DNA from: Phytophthora hibernalis
Lineage: Eukaryota; Oomycota; Peronosporomycetes; Peronosporales; Peronosporaceae
DNA length: 64,000 nucleotides
Assembly (NCBI GenBank): GCA_012656075.1
Contig: JAAKBF010000054.1
Coordinates: 62,001 to 126,000, forward strand
Reading direction: 5' to 3'
In this document: piece by piece, positions 55,489 to 64,000 of the stretch
Position numbering within the stretch: the first letter of the stretch is position 1
Layout of the letters: every line of letters starts with the position of its first letter
Position numbers and translations under genes: made by a program
Notes under the pieces: generated by a model
What the model saw: the letters and a program-made list of their open reading frames with translations, nothing else
Told to the model about the DNA's origin: nothing
Databases searched by the model: none

Positions 55489-57738
55489 ATGAGGCGTCTA
55501 ATAGTCGGTGGCAGTGCTGCGGCCTCTGAGGGAGACGACCACCGACTTCCCAGCGAGAGTTTCGACCGAGAAGCAGCAGAGAGAGACAGGGAGCAGCGTC
55601 CGTACGACGAGAGGGAGGAAAAGACGGCGGAAGTCAATACCGACGACGAACTGTTCGCTACGGGCCACTTCCCGGTGGACGACAGTGCGTGGGAGGGCTG
55701 GAGACCGCGTACAACTTCCATTTGCAGCTGGCACCCACCATCTCGTGTCCAATTTGTCTTCGCGTGACGCAAACGCCCACGCGTCAGGACTGCGGCCACG
55801 TTTTGTGCTTTTACTGCATGCAACAGTCGATTGCAGCGCTGGGCGACTGTCCGTTGTGTCAAGCGCAGCAGATTTTCAAAACCGGGAAGGGCGACCTCAC
55901 GACTGCACCCGAGACGGAGATGCGAACGATGTATGCTCAAGATCTGCACATGCCAGTAAGCATTTATGGATGTGTAGTGTACAATGTTGACAGACTACTG
56001 ATCACTGTATGTGCTGCTCTTCAGATCTCATCGTCGGCCATGTTGTCGCTACCTTATCAAAGCTCCATCGTCCAGGTAGACCAAATGCACTACGCCAATA
56101 GTAGAGGCAGCGGAGCTCTTCCTGTTGCCGTATCTGCAGGGTTCGACGCTGGTAGAACACACCATGACCTTCTCTCGAGTCCGGGTAATGGACCTCTTCA
56201 GCTGGACAACCTGAGTGACTTGGACGATGTGATCGACCTCGACGATTTGGTGTCCTCGGACAGCGAGCGACCGTCACCTCCCGTAGCGGCGAGAACGTCG
56301 CTTAGCGGTAACTTTGTCCCAGGGCCAGCACGGCCTCGTCTGGTACTTAGAAAGAGCTCACTTGTGCATGCGTCGTCGACCGGGGAGGCAGAACCCATGA
56401 TTGCGTCTAAAGTCACTCGGTTTCCGGCTACCGGTAGTCAAGCAGGCAAACGGAAAGTCAGGTCACGCAAGATCAAGCGCGGGGAGCTCGCAATTTCCTT
56501 TTGGAGTGGGAACCTGTAAAGGCTGAGGGTTCACCTCCGGACGAGCGCTATGACTGCGGGCTAACTATTTTTGAGAGCCTTTTAATTGTTGTCGGCGGCA
56601 TTGTCGGCAAGCTCCGACTGAACGATCTACACATATTAGATTTTGCAGCGAAACCTTCGCCTCGTTGGATCCAACCGCAGATCGGCGGTACTCCGCCAGC
56701 CCCGGGTAGTCTTCTACAAATATTTGTCATCAAGGACACGCTTTATGTTATTGGAGGCACCATCGACGGCAAGTTCCTTACCGAACTCCATGCGCTTAAC
56801 CTCAGTACGTGCCTGCTTTGCTACTCGACCATGCTGTTGTTATAGCCAAATGGTAACTCTATTTTCTTTACAGAGTCTGGCGAGTGGAGATGGGAAAAGG
56901 TCGAGGTGGCTGGAACGCCACCGTCTATGAGATACTGGTACTCGCTGACAATTCTACAGGGTATGGCTGTCCTGTACGGAGGTTACGGTCACCCAAAGCG
57001 ACTCAGTGACACATTCGCGCTACGTTTCGGTCCGTGCGCTGTGAAATTTATGGGGCGTCAACATCCGCACTTCTAACTCGTTTTATGGCTGATGTGAACA
57101 GACACTGAGACTCCGACCTGGGTGGAACTCCAGCCGCGTGGCGATATTCCTGGGCCATCTTCAACGCACTCCGTGTGCGTCGTGAAAGATCGCATGTACC
57201 TTTTCGGTGGATATGATGGCAAATACCGTCGTGGGCAACTTTTTGCGTTTGAAATCGGTAGGTGGCAATTGGATCCGTCCGACTCGTGAGAAGCGTGGAA
57301 CTAACATCATACCTGTTCAGAGAGTATATCCAACGAAAACATCGACTGTGTGTGGCGCAAAGTGGAGACCCAAGGACACGGACCTGCGTCTCGCTACACG
57401 CACTCCAGTGCCTGCATCGGTTCGCAATTGATTGTGTACGGAGGCAACACTGGGTGCTTGAAAGGCGACGCGTATGTGCTGGACCTTGGTACTGGTACGT
57501 TAGCTGTGAAGCTTATCAAGACATCGCAATCGTTTTTGTATTCTAATTGATCCGTCTTGGTTCTAGGTGATGAAATTCCGACGTGGAAATTAGCCAAGTG
57601 CGATCCCCAATGACTCCTCGTGCGTGGCATCGAGCGGTGGTCTACAACGATGCGATGTACGTGTTTGGTGGGCGCACAGCGAATGGAAATGACAATAATG
57701 TCATGCGTGTTGCAATCCGCGCCTCCTTGATACCATAA
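55489..57738 (+). CDS. RING finger-Kelch repeat protein
   Basis: Probable E3 ubiquitin ligase with a Kelch propeller as its binding surface. After a charged N-terminus there is a C3HC4 RING: CPICLRVTQTPTRQDCGHVL then CFYCMQ and CPLC. A Ser/Asp-rich linker follows, then Kelch-type repeats with the paired glycines: LIVVGGIVGKLRLNDLHIL, LYVIGGTIDGKFLTELHAL, AVLYGGYGHPKRLSDTF, MYLFGGYDGKYRRGQLFAF, LIVYGGNTGCLKGDAYVL and MYVFGGRTANGND. Short introns lie near 55955-56025, 56805-56873, 57033-57101, 57240-57330 and 57499-57566. Three one-base losses break the frame, near 55696 (GGG), 56480 (GGGG) and 57606 (CCCC). A RING joined to a six-bladed Kelch propeller in one chain is uncommon outside protists. 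Substrate unknown. Confidence 0.84.
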
Positions 57739-57872
57739 CTACAAGTTGAGTTTTGAAAGCCCACTTCAACTTGACCTGTCAGACTCAATAAAGCTTTTTA
57801 GCCAATGAAAGCAAAGAAAATTAAACTTGGGTACGTCACGTGCCACTTTCCATCAAGTTCTGGTCGAGCGAG

Positions 57873-59644
57873 ATGCAGTGCTGTCCTGCCTTCCCCATGC
57901 GAAGCTGGTATTGCTTGTTGTTGCTAACGCTTTTATCCAGTGTAGCTGCTACTTCATACAGCTCAAGCGGTAGCGGTAGTGGCAGCGCTTCTGTGGAGTT
58001 CTGGTCCGTTGGCGATGGCTCTGCGAGTACAAACAAGCAAGAAGAGGACGTGGGCTTAAGTGCAAATGCGGACGAGATTCAGTTCCCTACCATTGCACAA
58101 CAGGAGAGTGGAGAACAAATTGCAGATGATGCGGAGATTGGGGCCTCCCCGTCGCGACGGAGCCTTTGCTGGTACTGTCAGCGATGACTGTGAGCACCCG
58201 ACCGCCGAGTGAGTCTGCAGTGAAGAAGGAGTTAAAGAGCAAAGGAGATTCTCAAGTTGGTTCGTGGTCAGTGATGCAGGAGGTTGAGGTGTCGACGGAA
58301 CCACCTGAGGAGATGCACGGAGTCCCGTCAAACCCCTCGCTCGTGAACGCCGTGGCGTTCGACGGACGTGCAGCAGTGAGCTGGAAGACGCCGGATGATG
58401 ATGGTTTAGATCCTATTGTGGCGTACGAAGTGGGCTGGTTTGATGAAGAGGACAACGTTTTGGTGGGGACGCAGCGAATTACGTCGTCTTCGGTGAACTT
58501 CGTGGGCCAAGCTGTACCAAATGTTAGTGCTCCTATGACCACTGCAGACTTGGTACCAACGTCAACAGTCGTGGAGCCGCTCGTTAACGGTCGCTCGTAT
58601 ACGTTCAAGGTTCGCGCTCAAAATGTGAACGGTGTTTCTGTGTGGTCGGCCAAGTCTCTGGCGGTTAGCCCTCTTCATCCGCCGGATCTGTGCGAAAGAC
58701 TTTCGTGTTCGGGTCATGGCACCTGCTTCCCAAACTACAACAACGACAGACCTACCAATTTGGGTAAACACAGACGAAAACGCGTGCTGAGTATGCCAGA
58801 CAGCTACACTGCTATCGATGAGAACTCGTTGGATGCATTCTGTATTTGCCGACCAGGTTATAGTCCTCCAGATTGCAGTGCCAAGAGCAGTGAGGAAGCT
58901 CAGCATGTGTGGCAAGTGACTAAATGGAGCGAGTGCGATAGCGGCTGCGGTGGTGGAAGGCGTACGCGGATGTAGTCTGTTTTGACATCGCTACGAATCA
59001 AAAAGCACCCTCGGAGGATCATTGCACAGAAACTAAGCCTTCAGCCGCAGACATATGCAACGGGATTGAATGTGGTTCGAAACGAGTTGTTGTGAAGTAC
59101 GAGGTGGAAATGAGCTACGATGAGGTGCTTTTTCGCCAACGGCAAGGGAAGCCTTTGAGCTTTCGTTTACGACCGAGGTAGCATCTGCGCTCCAAATTCA
59201 TCGCTCACGATTAGAAATCACATCACTTGAGCGCGGCAGCATCGTGGTGTTTTTCCAAATCTTGCCAGCATCACGTGTCGGGGAGAAGTCGCTCAATGAC
59301 ATCGTCGAGAACTTGCAAGTCAATTGAACAATGAAACGAGCACCTTACGATCTATGGGGACGTTCGCGCGGCGTATCGAGCCTAATGCTGCGAAATTGAG
59401 TTTTTCCATTGCGGATCAAACCGTAGCAGGGGGCGCAGAAGACATCTCTATCGCTGGGCTCATCGGAACCATGTTTGTTCTGGCCTTTTTCGTGTCAATG
59501 TTCGCTTGGTTTCTTCGTCACCGCCACTACCGTCTTCTTAAGGATGACGATGGACGAAAAGAGGGCGGAGTGGATGCAGACGCTATGGAAATGGAGAAGC
59601 CAGGCTCTGGTATGAAGCGCATGAACATTAGAACCACAACATGA
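57873..59644 (+). CDS. FN3-EGF-TSP1 single-pass membrane protein
   Basis: A secretory signal peptide is clear (MRSWYCLLLLTLLSSVAA from a second ATG at 57897; the first is at 57873). In order follow a Ser/Gly-rich acidic stretch, a fibronectin type III domain (58310-58670, AVSWKTPDDDGLDPIVAYEV and SYTFKVRAQNVNGVS), an EGF-like module (CERLSCSGHGTCFPN and FCICRPGYSPPDC), a thrombospondin type 1 repeat (TKWSECDSGCGGGRRTR), an SEA-like segment (LEITSLERGSIVVFFQIL), a transmembrane helix (IAGLIGTMFVLAFFVSMFAW) and a short basic cytoplasmic tail. Frame breaks near 58150 (CCCC), 58965, 59155 and 59325 have to be crossed. Type I topology is inferred. Such modules mediate adhesion in animals and in apicomplexans; the role here is unknown. 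Confidence 0.8.
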
Positions 59645-59775
59645 CAAGAAAACACAACAAGTTGAATAGATGTAGCATTGATACATGCTTCCGACTGAAG
59701 TACTGCTCAATGGAAGTGAATCAAAGCGGTTTCAGGTTGTATGCCTCCAATTCATAACTGCAGATACTTCATTGA

Positions 59776-60660
59776 TCACTTCCGCGAGCGCTCGACCAGG
59801 CCGACATCTTCCACGAAGTCAAACTTGCCAGACAAAAGCCGGTTTCTGTACGTCTCAAGATACTCCAGCAGCGTCGCCGCAAGTGGTCGATCTCCTTCCC
59901 ATCTTCACTAAACTCGAAGACGGCGTTCCTCGAGCTTGTATCCGTCACAAGCGCTGCCCCATCAACGTTTACAGCAAAAGGGACCAACGAAGACGCCCAG
60001 CCTGTAACAGACGCTAGCGATTCTGCCTTGTTGATGATATCCTTGTATCAATTCAAACATTAGAAGCAATACATCACTCAGCACACACATCCACACGGCA
60101 GCGTACATCAGCTGAGAGCGACTGCAAACGCATGGATAGCAACAGAAAGTCAGCAACCAGCACAACTATAATACTCCACGTCACAGAATTCACGTTCCAC
60201 CTTGTACTCGTCGAACCAAATACCACCACTTTGCGTCGTCAACAGGCTACGCAGCTCCTACTCATTAAAAAATCTCGTCACAAGCCAATAAACAAAACAT
60301 CAACAGGCTTTGTCCACCGACATACCTCCGGGATCTCCCGGCCCAGCGTCTTCTCCAACGCCTCAATATCTTCACCCAACCAGCATACAACATTACAATT
60401 CAGTCGTGCAGTCCCCCAAATACGACTATTTCCTTATCATCAATCCTCTCACCAGCATTCTTCTCCACTGCAGACTCGAGATCCGCTTTCCGCTGGAACC
60501 AGCTCACGATATCTGCCCAATACATGTAACACCATCAGTAAAACACGTCCATCTCTTGCTCTTCCATCTAAACCTCACCACGAATACACTGGTCCCTTTC
60601 GTCCACGTCCATCGCGCCCTTGCGTGGGTTTCCTTCCGCCACGACCTGCACGCCCGACAT
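59776..60660 (-). CDS. SMI1/KNR4-domain (SUKH) protein
   Basis: The start at 60660 (MSGVQVVAEGNPRKGAMDV) leads through several small exons. They encode IVSWFQRKADLESAVEKNA, ALEKTLGREIPE, and after a long intron (about 60118-60325) the part DIINKAESLASVTGWASS, LVPFAVNVDGAALVTDTSS and the end TLLEYLETYRNRLLSGKF. The pattern of a tryptophan near the start, LGREIPE and LVPFAVNVDG fits the SMI1/KNR4 (SUKH) fold, which in yeast Knr4 links cell wall synthesis to stress signalling. One C is missing near 59882. The middle exon (60005-60118) reads poorly in every frame. Moderate confidence in the family, low in exon edges. Confidence 0.62.
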
Positions 60661-60796
60661 GTTCACTGCTCGGTATCTTGACGACTGCAGCACGATCTTT
60701 GCCCGCGAAAGGTTGCAATCGCTGATTAGTTTTAAATAAAGACTATGTGCACCACACTGATCGTCAGGTACACCACACCATGGATTCCAGTTGTCG

Positions 60797-63700
60797 ATGC
60801 GAATGGAAGTCGGACGGGAGGTGAGCGTCGCGGCGTCGACTGCTGAGGGCTCCGTAGCCTCCGAGGCGGCCCAAAAGGCGATGGAGCGTCTTCGTGAAGT
60901 GCAGGAGGAGAGACAGCGCTGGATTTCTAAACGTCAGGAGCGGTTGGAGCGCAAGGAGAAGCTCCAAAGTTGCTCGAGCTTCAAGATGTCTCACACTCGA
61001 CTGACGAGCCAATTGAAGCTCAGAAGGCGAATAATGAGGCAGAAACGGCCTCAACCGACGCTCAGAAGGCAGACAACAAGGCAGCTGCGACGCTGGCTCG
61101 GAAGAAGGAGCTGAAGGAGCTCCAGGCTCGAGCGGAGGCGGCCAAAGAGGTCCGTTGGACGATATTTGGGGCCTATTAACTAGGTCTTCTGAAGTACTTC
61201 GAAGTATTATTGTTGGTGACTAAACTGCATTTGTTGGTGATGACTACAGAAACAACAGCAGGCAGCTACTGTACTGACGAGGAATCTGAGACAGTTGACC
61301 GCTGCAAGACACACCGCTCAATTGTCCAGTTCGCAGCGGTCTCCTGCTACCAAACGCAAACGAGAGGACGATGGAACTGACGAGAAGCCGAGCAAGAAGG
61401 CTGCTATTGTATCCGATGTAGCGAGGAGACATCGATTCCTGCTGCTGAAATGCATCCTTGTGAGAAATTGGGATTCCAATTGGTTGTGGAGAACACGGGA
61501 GCTAACCCGTTGATGATGCCTTTGCTGCAGTTGCTCCTGCGCCGGCGTTGGATGTGGAAACCCCGGAATTTGCTCAGGCAGCATGTTTTCGCATTGCAAC
61601 GCGCTACTTTTTGACGACGGGAACGGTACCTATGCAGCTAGTGTTTCCGCTCCACGTATTTGGTACTACAAGTATCGTCTAACAAACTAATCTGGGAAAT
61701 TTTGTGTTTAAAGAGGATACCAGGTGATGTGTTGGCACAAGTTTTCAAGACTTATACAGACAAAACGTTGGATGAAGTTGTGAGCGCTTCATCACTGACA
61801 CGCTCTTTGGTGTACTTCAATACCGATGGAACGAAAAAACTATTCACGATTCAAGCTCGGAAATACGACCCCGACGTGTTTGGTGGCAACCTGGACGTCA
61901 ATTTCTTAAGACGCCAACATTTATCTCCTCCGATGCAGGTACGGTTTGCGTTATGTATTTAGAGTGGCTGTGATCATCAGCATAATTTTGTATAATCTGG
62001 TTGATATGCTTTAGAACAAATCCAGACACTAATTAACCTCGAGAAACAAATTATCATCGATGTTTGCGAAACTCTTCGCATGTCGGGAAATCAGCACTCA
62101 AGGAGCACGGTTTTGAAAAAACAGTTTATGGCAAACGTGATGAACGATGATAACGCAACGGTAAGTTCTCTCACCCTCTCAAATATTCTAACCGCCTGCA
62201 TTGGAGTCGACTCGAGTAAATCAATTACCGGCTTGGCGGAGAGAATTCATTATCGTTCACACGGGCAAATGGCTGGTGTTTTCGTTAACATGGAGTCGTG
62301 GCTGCGTGAGCAATCTGAAACAACTGAGCCACAGAATAGCGCTTCTTCAAGATTGCTTGGAGTATCTTCTGCTTCCCGTAAGGATGAATTTTTCTTCACG
62401 ACTAGGTATGCCAAACCTTTTGCGTTGAACATGACTCGATTGTGAAGCAGCTGAGAGGAGTCGATACGCTTGAAGCTGCTACGCAGAAGATCGACCCATT
62501 TAAGTACGTGGACTACCTATAATTTGCTTCTTGTTTATTCTAACCCGCTTATGGTTTAGAGTATTCTGTCATTACGAGCTAAATGGTGTCTGCAACGACA
62601 AAAACTGCTCCAACTATCACCAAAAAGACTACGAACCAGTTGTGAAAACCATTTACACCCCCAATGGCGGCGCTGATGATACGGTGGTGCTGTATTCGAA
62701 GGAGACGACGAAGCACCTATTGCTACTGTTTGCCGATTTTCGTGGGAGAATGACGGCAAAGTGGCCTGTGATAACCACGACTGAGAATTCTTCGGCGGTA
62801 GGTACTGATTCTTTCTGCTGGAGTATGCACACTAATGGAGATATTCTTCTGTTTGCAGCCTGCAGAAAATCGCAATAACACGAATAAAACGACTTCCGCC
62901 GCAATAGATGCGCCACTAATGGATTCAGGATTGCCTGAGGTGCAAGGTATGCAACGTAATGCTGAAGCCTCTAACGAGGACAATGATGATTTCATAATGC
63001 TCGATACTCCAGAAGAGCTTTATGAAATTGGCGATTCTCGTTACGTCGATGATATCGAATCTAGAAAAGGATACGGTGATTCGCTACAAGCAAAAGTAGA
63101 AGAAGATCCGAACGATGCTGATGTATGGCTTCTTTTGGCTATCTATCACCTCGAGCTTGACGTAGGACTAAGGTACGTATTTCTGAAGCTTAAAACTCTG
63201 CGTAGCCAAATGACTGACCCGCTGAGCATGCTTGTCTAGTGATGAAGCTGCGAACTTGTCTGACAACGCCCGCCTGCAGCACCAGCTTACTTTTCTGTGC
63301 AAGAAGCTCAGCGTGAGGCAGTCCAGCAGTATCTTCCGCGATTTAAATATCGAGGAGGCAAATTTAAAACGGTGTCTGCACACGCTTTCGCGCGCCCTCG
63401 AAGTGGAAGCCAATGCTTATTGTGAAGCACTTTGGTTGCTGTACCTTCATCTATGCGGAGAGGCAGCTAATAAGCAGATGGAAATCGACATGGTTGAGCA
63501 TGCCGTCCAATTTCTGCCGAGATCACACGCACTATGGCTCCGGTACATTTCGACGTACGACTTCGACTCCGTAAGCATGGCTGAGGGGATCTATCGTCGG
63601 CTTATGGAACATCTTGCGCGAGGTGGCTCAACCGAGGACGGAGAAGACGCTGCACATGCAACTCCGAGAAAGGACTTGTCTATCTTATTGACGGTGATGT

Positions 63701-64000
63701 GCTTCCATCTTTGCATTAAACTCTGGCGTGCGGGTGCAACAAGTCGAGTACTCGAGCTACTTTCAGCGTTTCTTCAGCTGGGTGATACGCCTTCTGAGTT
63801 TGAATGGTGCGGTATGGTGCGTGGTTGCTTACGCAGTAACGAGGTGATCATTATTTGTTTGGTGCTCGCTCATGTTTTGCTTCTGGATGAGCTACCAGTG
63901 TTGATTGAGCACTGGGTATCGGTTAGCAGTCATGAAAGTATCCCAATCAAAGGGATGGCGTATACGATTGAATCTCTCCAGCAAGTCTCGTTTCACACGG
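60797..64000 (+). CDS. ZFC3H1-like protein, 3' end outside window
   Basis: The best guide is the zinc-finger at about 62561-62631, CHYELNGVCNDKNCSNYHQ, a C-x8-C-x5-C-x3-H pattern of the zf-C3H1 class found in ZFC3H1. That human protein links the MTR4 helicase and the exosome to polyadenylated nuclear RNA. Upstream are basic, Lys/Glu-rich helices (QKAMERLREVQEERQRW, LARKKELKELQARAEAA) and a nuclear-type patch (TKRKREDDG). Downstream, after 63050, half-a-TPR-like repeats run to the window end (DVWLLLAIYHLELDV, CEALWLLYLHLCGE, ALWLRYISTYDF), as in the C-terminal half of ZFC3H1. Frame breaks near 60970 (AAA) and 61420 and introns near 61150-61250, 62405-62550 and 63172-63238 were allowed for. The middle, 61500-62500, is loosely supported. 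Confidence 0.72.

Overview
The window is nuclear DNA of an oomycete, most probably a Phytophthora or close relative. The evidence is intron-poor genes with short GT-AG introns, very short divergent intergenic spacers, oomycete-style domain combinations (a seven-transmembrane receptor fused to an inositol-polyphosphate 4-phosphatase, a RING-Kelch fusion), a chromodomain Ty3/Gypsy element and a Tc1/mariner relic. No bacterial, plasmid or CRISPR features were seen.

Layout. 1-15 kb: a partial TCF25/Rqc1 gene, a calcium-dependent protein kinase, a Tc1/mariner relic, a DIS3-like exoribonuclease, a helix-hairpin-helix protein, ZPR1 and an ankyrin-TPR protein. 15-22.3 kb: a coiled-coil protein and the 7TM-INPP4 fusion. 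22.7-29.4 kb: a Ty3/Gypsy chromovirus in minus orientation with two LTRs, a 5-bp target duplication (CGGAT) and a second element nested in one LTR. 29.4-32.1 kb: AT-rich, gene-poor DNA with one well-delimited 335-bp MITE. 32.1-46 kb: CIAO3/Nar1, COX10, a kinesin-3, a PH-like protein and SEC24. 46-50 kb: an intact S28 serine peptidase and a decayed paralogue carrying a converted tract and an insertion. 50-64 kb: two more PH-like paralogues, a TMEM16 protein, a RING-Kelch protein, an FN3-EGF-TSP1 membrane protein, an SMI1/KNR4 protein and the 5' part of a ZFC3H1-like gene.

Most genes are unrelated housekeeping functions (RNA decay, Fe-S assembly, heme A synthesis, COPII transport, microtubule transport) packed head-to-head or tail-to-tail. 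Two encode RNA-surveillance components (DIS3-like RNase and ZFC3H1-like protein).

Important caution: about thirty conserved coding regions are broken by a frame change. Nearly all that I resolved are loss of one base in a homopolymer, or of one CG unit. This looks like consensus error in the assembly rather than pseudogenisation, so spans below run across these breaks. COX10, the S28 peptidase, TMEM16 and the PH-like genes are uninterrupted.
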